Shown: piece by piece, positions 53,813-61,108 of the stretch
Position numbering within the stretch: the first letter of the stretch is position 1
Layout: each line of letters opens with the position of its first letter
Virus record (IMG/VR): IMGVR_UViG_3300046512_000087
Coordinates: 1 to 64,000 of that record
Source of the DNA: a virus
Length of the DNA stretch: 64,000 bases
Direction: 5' to 3' (one strand)
Notes under the pieces: generated by a model
Seen by the model: the letters and a program-made list of their open reading frames with translations, nothing else
What the model was told of the DNA's origin: nothing
Database searches by the model: none
Translations under genes and position numbers: made by a program

Positions 53813-53840
53813 ATCGTACCTGTAGACTGCTAAAAGTCAA
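53813..53840 (-). promoter_or_regulatory. early promoter for the small membrane protein
   Basis: TTTGACTTTT (-35 at 53835-53840), 16-bp spacer, TACGAT at 53813-53818. It overlaps the T-run of a terminator whose loop contains a 14-bp repeat. Confidence 0.65.
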
Positions 53841-53870
53841 AAGGCCCGTGCAATTGATTGCAAAGGCCTT
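53841..53870 (-). terminator. terminator with a 14-bp repeat in its loop
   Basis: AAGGCC/GGCCTT stem enclosing the inverted repeat at 53849-53862, followed by TTTTGACTTTT on the minus strand. The internal repeat can pair with itself, giving a longer cruciform. Confidence 0.7.
53849..53862 (+). repeat. 14-bp inverted repeat, copy 25
   Basis: Exact copy forming the loop of a terminator, next to an early promoter. Confidence 0.95.
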
Positions 53871-54020
53871 CTATTTCACCTTGACCCAGCGGATGGAGCA
53901 GTACAGCAGTTCTCCCTGGCTACGGGTCTTTGGAGTCGTCAGCTTCTGCCGCACTGACTTCACTGTCCTCCAGGTTTCAGCTCCGTTACTCTTGCACAGG
54001 ACTTGCAGACTCAGAGCCAT
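53871..54020 (-). CDS. small protein, 49 aa
   Basis: Short basic protein (MALSLQVLCKSNGAETWRTVKSVRQKL). ATG at 54020 with AAGG upstream is likeliest; it overlaps the end of the upstream HTH-like gene by 35 bp. An earlier in-frame ATG at 54053 would add 11 residues. Closed by a terminator. Function unknown; the least certain of the small genes here. Confidence 0.45.
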   Translation of the reverse strand: MALSLQVLCKSNGAETWRTVKSVRQKLTTPKTRSQGELLYCSIRWVKVK

Positions 54021-54408
54021 GACTGAACGCCTTCTGTTGTGCTTTGCCGCCAAACAACATATTGGGAGACTTGTCGTAATACAACTCCCCGGTTTTGCGG
54101 AAATATTTGTCGAAGTGTTTTCCGTCCTGCACTACCAGACCGAAAGTCATCATCCTTGACAGGACAGCGCCGACTGTACGTTCATGCTTGCGGGCAATAG
54201 TCTCAGCGTCATCCCCGCTGTTGAAGCATTCCACCAGGAATTCATTCTCGTCTCCCGCCCAAATTACCCCAGAGCGGGCGGGTGCCCCTGGCTTTGGCTT
54301 GCTGTACTTGGGGTGGACCTTTAATTCCGTCGTGGACTTCAGCTCTTTAGCAACCTTCTCTTCGAAGTCTTTGCCCTGTACTACTTTCTTGGCAAACTTC
54401 CTCACCAT
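53986..54408 (-). CDS. helix-turn-helix DNA-binding protein, 140 aa
   Basis: Central part (NEFLVECFNSGDDAETIARKHERTVGAVLSRMMTFGLVV) follows a Myb/SANT-like or Trp-repressor-like helix-turn-helix: charged first helix, turn, recognition helix with RTVGAVLSRM. The N-terminal 60 residues are Lys-rich. ATG at 54408 with GGAGGTTGAG is a textbook start. It is a further candidate regulator of early genes or binder of the dispersed repeat. Confidence 0.72.
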   Translation of the reverse strand: MVRKFAKKVVQGKDFEEKVAKELKSTTELKVHPKYSKPKPGAPARSGVIWAGDENEFLVECFNSGDDAETIARKHERTVGAVLSRMMTFGLVVQDGKHFDKYFRKTGELYYDKSPNMLFGGKAQQKAFSHGSESASPVQE

Positions 54409-54409
54409 C

Positions 54410-54856
54410 TCAACCTCCGATTGGCTGCCAGCCCGCACCGATGTGGACTTCAACGCCTTCGATCTCACTCAGGTGGTCATCCTTGACGATCAACCGGCGC
54501 TCACCCACGCACTCGTTATGTGGCCTGATGTTGCCTATGGCACAGAACAAGTAGTAGTCGAACTCATAGCAGCGCCCGTCGATACAGACGATGTACATAC
54601 GGTCCTTGAGCTTGCCCCCTCCCAGGCGATAGAGCTTGATGTCACGGGGCTCTAGGGTTGGGTATAGGCCCTGAGCCTTGTAGCCCGCTGTGCAGCGTTT
54701 GCAGGGCTGGGCACCCAGTTCCTCGGGCCCTTGTACCGAGTGGGTAGCATCGAATGCATTGGTGCCACACAGGGCCTCACCGTTACGGAGGATGTGAGCT
54801 ACCCGGCTTTGGTCGCCCCATTTGTTCTTGGCACAGAACCACCATACCCCGTTCAC
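54410..54856 (-). CDS. hypothetical Cys-rich protein, 148 aa
   Basis: N-terminal half shows a Cys/His/Trp-rich pattern (WWFCAKNKW, RVAHILRNGEALCGT, AQPCKRCTAGYKAQG) that could bind zinc, as in small restriction-alleviation or zinc-finger phage proteins. The C-terminal half is alpha/beta (RMYIVCIDGRCYEFDYYLFCAIG, ERRLIVKDDHLSEIEGVEVHI). Start is GTG in a GTGA overlap with the upstream gene. Function unknown. Confidence 0.65.
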   Translation of the reverse strand: MNGVWWFCAKNKWGDQSRVAHILRNGEALCGTNAFDATHSVQGPEELGAQPCKRCTAGYKAQGLYPTLEPRDIKLYRLGGGKLKDRMYIVCIDGRCYEFDYYLFCAIGNIRPHNECVGERRLIVKDDHLSEIEGVEVHIGAGWQPIGG

Positions 54857-55104
54857 TCTCCGGGTCTCCGGTGGGCCATGGATTTTGCCAGATCTTCCAG
54901 CCTCTGTTCTTCCTTCCAGAGCCGTTCCTCTTGGGCAGTGAGAACTTTCACCTTCAATTGCCCTGGCTGAGACAGGTGACCAAAGAACGGGTGATCAGGG
55001 TGACAGCCCCCAGCCCAAGAGCGCACGGCTACACGCACGTAGTCTTCGGCGTTCTTTTTAGTCATGCCATTTAGGTCAGGGATTTCAACAAGGAATACAG
55101 CCAT
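54853..55104 (-). CDS. hypothetical protein, 83 aa
   Basis: First gene after a near-consensus early promoter and a CCAATGGAGTG leader. ATG at 55104 lies 5 nt after the leader; an upstream in-frame start overlaps the leader and is rejected. The protein is short and alpha/beta (VFLVEIPDLNGMTKKNAEDYVRVAVRSWAGG), ending in a charged helix. Function unknown. Confidence 0.68.
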   Translation of the reverse strand: MAVFLVEIPDLNGMTKKNAEDYVRVAVRSWAGGCHPDHPFFGHLSQPGQLKVKVLTAQEERLWKEEQRLEDLAKSMAHRRPGE

Positions 55105-55137
55105 TTCACACTCCATTGGGTTTTGATGCCTTTGGTT

Positions 55138-55165
55138 ATCTTACCTTAGGCATCTGGTTTGTCAA
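55138..55165 (-). promoter_or_regulatory. strong early promoter with overlapping inverted repeat
   Basis: TTTGACAAACC (-35 at 55160-55165), 16-bp spacer, TAAGAT at 55138-55143. Arms GATGCCT (55125-55131) and AGGCATC (55148-55154) enclose the -10. A 14-bp repeat (55170-55183) lies 4 bp upstream of the -35, and CCAATGGAGTG is at 55109-55119. Confidence 0.88.
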
Positions 55166-55169
55166 ACCT

Positions 55170-55183
55170 TGCAATTGATTGCA
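55170..55183 (+). repeat. 14-bp inverted repeat, copy 26
   Basis: Exact copy in a gap, 4 bp upstream of a strong early promoter -35. Confidence 0.95.
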
Positions 55184-55186
55184 GGA

Positions 55187-55345
55187 TTATTTCACCGGCT
55201 CCAGCGACTTGTCTTTCACCATGGTCAGCGGTGGGCTTCCCGCGTCTTTCTCCAACATGACGATGAAGAACACTGATACAACGAGGACAAACACCAAGGC
55301 AAACAAGACCCGGATCTTCAACGGTATTACTCGACGAGATTTCAT
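55187..55345 (-). CDS. small membrane protein, 52 aa
   Basis: N-terminal basic residues (MKSRRVIPLKIR) are followed by a long hydrophobic helix (VLFALVFVLVVSVFFIVML, about residues 13-31) and a charged periplasmic tail: a single-span, N-in protein. ATG at 55345 overlaps the upstream stop (ATGA). A role at the host membrane is likely but not specified by sequence. Confidence 0.65.
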   Translation of the reverse strand: MKSRRVIPLKIRVLFALVFVLVVSVFFIVMLEKDAGSPPLTMVKDKSLEPVK

Positions 55346-55641
55346 GTGGCTTCCTTAAAGACCTTGGTCGTGGTCTGTAGCTGTGCGAATAACCGGCACG
55401 CTGCCTTCCTGGCCAGTAGCTGTGCGCCTGGAGAATGATGGAACCGGTACAGAGTACCCGGCAACTGAACGACGTAGGGCGGGGCTGACAAGGGCTCTAC
55501 CAACATCAGGCCCCGCTCTTTATCACTTTCGTAACCGTAACACCCTGAGACCATCAACTCCAAGTCTAGTGCCTGCTCCACATGTAATATCTGTGGCTCA
55601 GTTAACTTTTCCAACTTTATTTCAACTTCTGGACAACCCAT
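55342..55641 (-). CDS. hypothetical protein, 99 aa
   Basis: Alpha/beta protein with N-terminal VEIKLEKLTEPQILHVEQAL and a later strand-rich stretch (LMLVEPLSAPPYVVQLPGTLYRFHH). ATG at 55641 is 8 nt after GGAG of the leader at 55648-55657; the GTG at 55650 lies in the leader itself. It is the first gene of a two-gene early unit with the small membrane protein. Confidence 0.65.
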   Translation of the reverse strand: MGCPEVEIKLEKLTEPQILHVEQALDLELMVSGCYGYESDKERGLMLVEPLSAPPYVVQLPGTLYRFHHSPGAQLLARKAACRLFAQLQTTTKVFKEAT

Positions 55642-55674
55642 AACATGCACTCCATTGTTGGGTTAGTTCCCGTT

Positions 55675-55702
55675 AGTCTATCTAGTTGCCCTAGTTTGTC
55701 AA
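55675..55702 (-). promoter_or_regulatory. early promoter for the 99-aa gene
   Basis: TTTGACAAACTA (-35 at 55697-55702), 16-bp spacer, TAGACT at 55675-55680. It overlaps the last codons of the DUF1353-like gene and drives the CAATGGAGTG leader at 55648-55657. Confidence 0.72.
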
Positions 55703-56200
55703 ATTGGGCTTAGTTTGGTTGTAGCTCCAGTGCCCGCCAATACGCACGCCCGCCCAGAACAACCCCAGTGACCTCCACCGAGCTGTGCCATCACCGGTAT
55801 GCAGGGCTCGCTCAAATAGGGCATCACAGTCCCGCCTGGACAGCTGGGCTAGGTCGTACTCCCAGTCATGGATAAAGGCCGGACCCATCCCGTACCCTAC
55901 AACCATGGCGTACAGGGCCAGGAACACTACAGAAGCAATCCCGAAACAGCTCACCAGCCATTCCCATTTGCGGGCGGCAAGAACAAAGATCAGAACAGCT
56001 GCTACCACTGCCAGGGAGGCGGTCCACTGACAGAGCCTGCGTAGTATTCGGATGGAGGCCAAGTCACTGACATAGCCAGCCGGGCAGGTACGAAGACCAT
56101 GCACTGGATCATTGAAGGTCAGGTCCTCATTCAGGCGGAAAGTCCAGCGACTGATCTGCTGAACATTCGGTCTCCCTGAAAACTTCCCGACCGGGGTCAC
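55691..56200 (-). CDS. DUF1353-like protein with two inserted membrane segments, 169 aa
   Basis: The ends match the phage DUF1353 pattern: FRLNEDLTFNDPVHGLRTCPAGYVSDLASIRILRRL, and after an interruption GPAFIHDWEYDLAQLSRRDCDALFERAL, then GLFWAGVRIGG. Between them two membrane spans appear (TASLAVVAAVLIFVLAA and CFGIASVVFLALYAMVV), unlike the soluble family norm as I know it. Start GTG at 56200 is in a GTGA overlap with the fibre assembly gene. DUF1353 genes are common in phage tail or lysis regions; their function is unknown. Confidence 0.7.
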   Translation of the reverse strand: MTPVGKFSGRPNVQQISRWTFRLNEDLTFNDPVHGLRTCPAGYVSDLASIRILRRLCQWTASLAVVAAVLIFVLAARKWEWLVSCFGIASVVFLALYAMVVGYGMGPAFIHDWEYDLAQLSRRDCDALFERALHTGDGTARWRSLGLFWAGVRIGGHWSYNQTKPNLTN

Positions 56201-56670
56201 GATGGCAGTACCAAGGCAGGCAACTCGGCCAGGAACTCTTCCACGGTTGGCTGGGTGCGTTGTCCGCTCAGGACCTTGGCAAGCTGGTCATAAGCATACG
56301 CCCACACCAGGGAACGCCACTCCCTGAAAGCCTTACCGTCCTCCTGGAACTTCGGTACTGCTGGCTCTTCCGCATAGCTCACGGCGGTAGAGATACTGTC
56401 GTAGCGGGCCTCCTGGGCAGCACCATCCAGCTTGGCCTGCACAGCTTGCTCGTACTGGGCGGTGATGTCTTCCGTGGTTGGGGGAACAGGCTGTGCAGGT
56501 GCTGGAGCTTCTGGCAAGACAACCCATTCACCGTACCAGATTGCTACCTCAGTGCCGGTCGTCTCAGGAGGGGAGGTAGAGGTGCTTCCCAGCGGCAAAG
56601 GCCCAAACTCGTCTACCTCTACAGTTCCTTTGTAGAGAAAATCAGCACCCCATAGGTACAAAGTAATCAT
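56197..56670 (-). CDS. probable tail fibre assembly protein, 157 aa
   Basis: Small helical protein with a Pro/Thr-rich linker (PEAPAPAQPVPPTTEDI) and a C-terminal helical part (AAQEARYDSISTAVSYAEEPAVPKFQEDGKAFREWRSLVWAYAYDQLAKV). This wording, with an alanine-rich helix followed by EG-x-A-x2-W-x3-W, is typical of phage tail fibre assembly/chaperone proteins. Its start overlaps the fibre gene stop (ATGA), the usual place for a fibre chaperone. Confidence 0.72.
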   Translation of the reverse strand: MITLYLWGADFLYKGTVEVDEFGPLPLGSTSTSPPETTGTEVAIWYGEWVVLPEAPAPAQPVPPTTEDITAQYEQAVQAKLDGAAQEARYDSISTAVSYAEEPAVPKFQEDGKAFREWRSLVWAYAYDQLAKVLSGQRTQPTVEEFLAELPALVLPS

Positions 56671-58739
56671 GATAGTACCTTCGCTTTGATATAAGCCTGC
56701 GTGTTTACGTTAACCGTAACTTCTGGAGTTACGAATTGAGTGGCTACGTCATACGGAACCCGTAAGAAGGTAGCGGCAATGGCAGTACCGTACGCCAGCT
56801 CTACAAAAACCCCGGCGCCATACGCACCGACCTGCCAAGGAGCAGCCACGGGCAGCACTCGCTGTAACCAGGTCGCCCCATCTACCGAAGTTGCCGCCAC
56901 GGCAGTACCATTGACTGCTGCGACAAATACACCATTACCAAACGCAAGGGTATACCAGTCGTCGCTAACCGGCATAGTCGCCCTGTTCCAGCCTCCTGTG
57001 CCGGACGATGAGTAATAAACGCCATCTGTGTACTCGCAGGTTACGACAAATACACCATTGCCATAGGCGATGGAAAGGATGGTATCCCCGGCAGTACCAG
57101 AGATAGTCCGCTGCGTCCAAGTTATCCCGTCTGGAGAAGTTAAATAGAGGGGTACTCCGTAGGCTATCGCTACAAATAAGCCGTTACCGAAGATAACCTG
57201 AGTCCAGGAATAGACGGGTGTGGGAAGGGTGCGCTGCACCCATGTAATGCCATCCGTGGACGTAGCCGCAATAGTGGAGTCTTGGGCAATGGCTACAAAC
57301 GTTCCGTTACCGTACGTGACAGATTTCCAAGTAGTCGTAGTTGGCAGAGTGCGTTGTGTCCAGGACGCCCCAAGGTTTGTGGAGGTGGCAGCAATAGCCG
57401 AGCCCGAGGCTACTGCAACAAAGACCCCAGCACCATACGCAATGGCTGCCCAGTTCGCGGAAACAGGAAGCGCTCGTTGCACCCACGCGCTGCCGTCTTG
57501 GGAGGTGGCAGCGATAGCCGAGCCGTACGCAATAGCTACAAACGACCCGGCATTAGAGGTTGACCTGCCATAGGTAGCGGCAATCCAATTTGCGCTAACT
57601 GGCAGCGCGCGCTGGGTAGTTAATGAATTGTACAGAATGCCTAGTACAGAAAATAACTCGGGGTAGCTACTCTGCAAGTACACAGTGTTGGCGGGCAGGT
57701 ACTCAAGATTGGGTACGATGTCCAGCGTGATGCAGTTGCCAGGGGCGTTACTGTTGGTGCTGACCACTAAGAAAGTAGCGCCGCCGAATACGATAACACC
57801 CGTGTTATTCGCAGTAGGCATAGCCACGGATACCCAATTTACCCCGTCCGAGGTCATGGCTGTATTACCGCCAGTTTGGCTGGACGTCAGAAACACACCC
57901 CCGCCAAAGGCTATCTTATACCAACTGGACTGTATGGGCAGCACACGCTGTACCCAACTAATACCGTCAGTAGATGAAGCTACGATAGTCGAGCCCGAGG
58001 CTACCGCCATAAACAGACCATTACCATAGGCTACAGCAGACCAAGCCGCAGACAGGGGCATACTTTGCTGCACCCAGGTGATTCCGTCTACAGAGGTGTA
58101 CGAGACCGCGCTATTGGCAAGAATTGCCAGGAATTTCCCCCCACCGTACGTAATAGCTGCAATGCTGATGCTCGCTGGGAAGGCTCTTTGCACCCAAGTA
58201 ATGCCGTCCGTAGAGGTAGCAAAAACAGTAGATGAGGTGTTATATGCCGAGGGGGTCGCTACAAACAGGCCCCCACCGTACACCAAGGTCGCCCAATATT
58301 GAGTAGATGGAAGGGTGCGCTGTACCCAAGTGATGCCATCCGTGGACGTAGCCGCTACGGCTGTATTGTTGCTAAGGGAGACAAAGACCCCTGCTCCGTA
58401 CGCGATACAGGCCCACACACCAGACACTGGTAGTGCTTGTTGGGTCCACGTTAGTCCGTCCACAGAGCGTAAAGCTGTCGTGCTAGCGGTTCCAACTGTC
58501 AAGACGTATGCCCCTGCGCCGTACGCCCCTCCTGTCCAGGCTGCACCAAGCCCGGTGGTTCTTGCTGTCGCTTTAAGCTGGGACGGTAGCTTACGAGTGG
58601 TGAGCAGAATATCGCCAATGGCTTGTCCCCCCGAAACTACGGGCACCCAACTATTGGCCGCGACACTCCAGGCGTACTGCTTTGTGGTATCTGCTGGCAG
58701 GTTCGCAAGGTTAGCCAGATTTCGTGATTGTCCAGGCAT
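56667..58739 (-). CDS. tail fibre / adhesin with fourteen propeller-like repeats, 690 aa
   Basis: Receptor-binding candidate. About 14 repeats of some 40 residues carry the pattern S-x-DG-I-T-W-V-Q-R-x-LP then W-x-x-I-A-Y-G-x-G-x-FVA, a beta-propeller (BNR-like) signature. Seven precede and seven follow a short segment (LPANTVYLQSSYPELFSVLG) that matches a tail-collar-like piece of the paralogous fibre upstream. The N-terminus (QAIGDILLTT) is also collar-like, so the first propeller interrupts a collar module. The C-terminus ends ATQFVTPEVTVNVNTQAYIKAKV, like that of the other fibre. RBS is GGAGAAAG. Confidence 0.8.
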   Translation of the reverse strand: MPGQSRNLANLANLPADTTKQYAWSVAANSWVPVVSGGQAIGDILLTTRKLPSQLKATARTTGLGAAWTGGAYGAGAYVLTVGTASTTALRSVDGLTWTQQALPVSGVWACIAYGAGVFVSLSNNTAVAATSTDGITWVQRTLPSTQYWATLVYGGGLFVATPSAYNTSSTVFATSTDGITWVQRAFPASISIAAITYGGGKFLAILANSAVSYTSVDGITWVQQSMPLSAAWSAVAYGNGLFMAVASGSTIVASSTDGISWVQRVLPIQSSWYKIAFGGGVFLTSSQTGGNTAMTSDGVNWVSVAMPTANNTGVIVFGGATFLVVSTNSNAPGNCITLDIVPNLEYLPANTVYLQSSYPELFSVLGILYNSLTTQRALPVSANWIAATYGRSTSNAGSFVAIAYGSAIAATSQDGSAWVQRALPVSANWAAIAYGAGVFVAVASGSAIAATSTNLGASWTQRTLPTTTTWKSVTYGNGTFVAIAQDSTIAATSTDGITWVQRTLPTPVYSWTQVIFGNGLFVAIAYGVPLYLTSPDGITWTQRTISGTAGDTILSIAYGNGVFVVTCEYTDGVYYSSSGTGGWNRATMPVSDDWYTLAFGNGVFVAAVNGTAVAATSVDGATWLQRVLPVAAPWQVGAYGAGVFVELAYGTAIAATFLRVPYDVATQFVTPEVTVNVNTQAYIKAKVLS

Positions 58740-58760
58740 GTCTTTCTCCGAAAGCGGTTT

Positions 58761-58774
58761 TGCAATTGATTGCA
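58761..58774 (+). repeat. 14-bp inverted repeat, copy 27
   Basis: Exact copy in the gap between the two fibre genes. Confidence 0.95.
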
Positions 58775-58783
58775 GGAATCTGG

Positions 58784-61105
58784 TTACAGCTTGGCCCGGA
58801 TATAGGCGTTGAGGCCCTTGGTAGCTTTCACTGCCGGTGTCTTGAACTGCGTGGACGTGGTGTAGTTTGTGCTACGAGTCAGGCGGTAGTACACGGCAGT
58901 GTCAGCAGTAGTCTTGTCGTTACGCGCAATGCAGTTACCATCGGAATCAAACGTGTGCGAGATAGGGAACATCGCCCCGTAAGTGGTAACTCGGCTGCCT
59001 GTCCAGGTCTCGCCCTTGTCATAACTGACCCGGAGGTACGGGCCGGTGTAGATGACTATGGTGCCTTCGGGGGTGATGACGATGCTGTGACCGCCCCCGC
59101 GAGAGCCCTCCAGGTTGAGGGACTTCCAATTGATACCAGCATCGGTAGTGAGAAGTGTGCCAAGTCCTGGGCACACTGCGATAGTCATGCCTTGAGCGCT
59201 GTACACCGTGGTTGCTGGCGCTGCACAGGAAATAGTCATGGTCCAACTGGTGCCGTTATCGTACGAGCCGCCAATGCCTGCAAAGCTCGGAGACACAGTA
59301 AACCACGCGGAGATTCCGTCAGAGACGATCAAGTCTACGGGAACACCACCCGGTGTAGCGCCTACCGCAGTCCAGGTCGCGCCATTATCAGTGGAGCGAT
59401 ACCCTTGGCCGCCCGTGTCGCTACAGGCTACCCATACGCCCTTCTTGTCCGTATCGATGGCCCGGCAGGGTGCAAAAGTAGTAGGGTAGATGGCGGTAAA
59501 AGTAACTCCGTTATCGGTACTGCGATACACCCGAGCCCCGCCCGGAACCGTAACAACCCACACCCCTGCGCCATCAGTGGCTACTTGACCAAGGGCTGGT
59601 ATCCCGGTGCCAGTGAGGGTGGCGATGTTGGTCCAAGTAACCCCGCCATCCGTGCTACGCCTCCCCACGCCCAAACCTGAACTCGTCGTGGTTCCTACAG
59701 CAACCAGCACTTTGCTTTGCCCGGAGGCCATGGAATTTACGCCAGACTGGGTAGCTGTAGCCCAGGGAGTAATCGTAGTCCGCGCTGCATACTCGGCATT
59801 CGCTTCGATGTTGCCGACGATTGCAAAAAGTTCTGGGTAGGCAGCCTGGGTGTAAACCGTGCTCGGCAATACGTGGTTGGTCGGCGTAGTAGGGGAGGCG
59901 CTATACAGCACATCGCCAATGGCTGCGGAAGACCCGGCTGTAGCGAAGGTCCCATCACCTCTCAAGAACTTAACCTGATCTCCCGCCACGGGGGTGGGCA
60001 CAAGACCAGCCACACCGGCAGCACTGGCAGACGATCCGACCATCGCTGTAGCCAGCATAGACAACGTGGTGAAGGACATCACCGTCATCTTGTCAGCCAG
60101 CGAAGTTGATGCCGTGGTAAGGACAACTGTCGTGCCGTTGGTGGCCGTGTACTCGGATTTTTCCAGCAGGGCGCCAGACAACCAGACAATTGGGCTGGCT
60201 GTCCCAACAATATAACCCCCTGGGATGGTGAAGCTGGTCTGGCTGGCAGCAGTGGCCTGTACCTCAACCACACTCACGGCAGTAGAAGACGGGCTACCGG
60301 CTTTCTGGTAGTTGAACAGCCGCCATACGTTGGAACCCAAGTACACAGCCTCTACGGTGTCTCCCGAGGCGGTAGTGAGGGCGGCATTGCCTGGGACAAG
60401 CAGGGTGGAACTCGGTGTCAGGGCATATGCACCCTGGAAAATCAGCAGGCGGCGGATGCCGGTAGTGGGTGGCACGGCCATAGAACTGAACACGCCCCCG
60501 GCACCGCTGGCATGAGAAACCAAAACCGTGTTGGCCAGGGTGTTGTAGCCAAGAACTCCGCTGGCGTCTACAGACAGGCCTACGGGTGGAGCCTCACCCA
60601 ACGCAGAGGTCAGAGTACCCCCGGCAAACCCGATGATGCCTGTACCGTCAGCATGGATCGCCCCATCTACCTTCCACACTCCTGAGCCCAGGGAATGGAG
60701 GATCACAGAGGCTCCAGCCAAGCACTGAAAGTCAATGGAGCCTGGGATGACGATGTTGGCGCTACTGGTCAACACCCGAGCAGAGCCCGCTCCAGTGAAT
60801 TGAAGAATTCGGGTAGTGCCTTCCGGCATGGTCCCGAAAGAGGCAATGGCTACGTTGCCCGACAGACTCACCACGTTGGTGGTAGTGGTGCTCAGGTCTA
60901 CGGCGCCCCCGGCAGGGATGGTAAGCACGGTGATCCCGTACCCAGCCAGATTTGCCAGCTTTGTCTTTTCAGTGGTCGTGTAGTCATTGGAAGACAGGCC
61001 GAAGCCTGTCGCCTTGTCCACTTTCCCGCTGAGCCCTGAAAGCAGGGACTTGATGTCTGCCCCAACGGACTGAGCCAGCGCAGTAACTCGGGTCGTCAGG
61101 CTCAT
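58784..61105 (-). CDS. tail fibre protein, 773 aa
   Basis: Paralogue of the neighbouring adhesin. The N-terminus (MSLTTRVTALAQSVGADIKSLL, later LSSNDYTTTEKTKLANL) is of the common phage fibre type. The middle is beta-rich with a tail-collar-like segment (GDVLYSASP, then LPSTVYTQAAYPELFAIVG). The C-terminal 300 residues hold at least four BNR/sialidase-type repeats (YRSTDNGVTFTA, YRSTDNGATWTA, YDNGTSWTMT, YDKGETWTG), ending in TQFKTPAVKATKGLNAYIRAKL. Such repeats are typical of glycan-binding fibres. A terminal repeat-containing gap (58761-58774) separates it from the next fibre. Confidence 0.8.
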   Translation of the reverse strand: MSLTTRVTALAQSVGADIKSLLSGLSGKVDKATGFGLSSNDYTTTEKTKLANLAGYGITVLTIPAGGAVDLSTTTTNVVSLSGNVAIASFGTMPEGTTRILQFTGAGSARVLTSSANIVIPGSIDFQCLAGASVILHSLGSGVWKVDGAIHADGTGIIGFAGGTLTSALGEAPPVGLSVDASGVLGYNTLANTVLVSHASGAGGVFSSMAVPPTTGIRRLLIFQGAYALTPSSTLLVPGNAALTTASGDTVEAVYLGSNVWRLFNYQKAGSPSSTAVSVVEVQATAASQTSFTIPGGYIVGTASPIVWLSGALLEKSEYTATNGTTVVLTTASTSLADKMTVMSFTTLSMLATAMVGSSASAAGVAGLVPTPVAGDQVKFLRGDGTFATAGSSAAIGDVLYSASPTTPTNHVLPSTVYTQAAYPELFAIVGNIEANAEYAARTTITPWATATQSGVNSMASGQSKVLVAVGTTTSSGLGVGRRSTDGGVTWTNIATLTGTGIPALGQVATDGAGVWVVTVPGGARVYRSTDNGVTFTAIYPTTFAPCRAIDTDKKGVWVACSDTGGQGYRSTDNGATWTAVGATPGGVPVDLIVSDGISAWFTVSPSFAGIGGSYDNGTSWTMTISCAAPATTVYSAQGMTIAVCPGLGTLLTTDAGINWKSLNLEGSRGGGHSIVITPEGTIVIYTGPYLRVSYDKGETWTGSRVTTYGAMFPISHTFDSDGNCIARNDKTTADTAVYYRLTRSTNYTTSTQFKTPAVKATKGLNAYIRAKL

Positions 61106-61108
61106 GGG

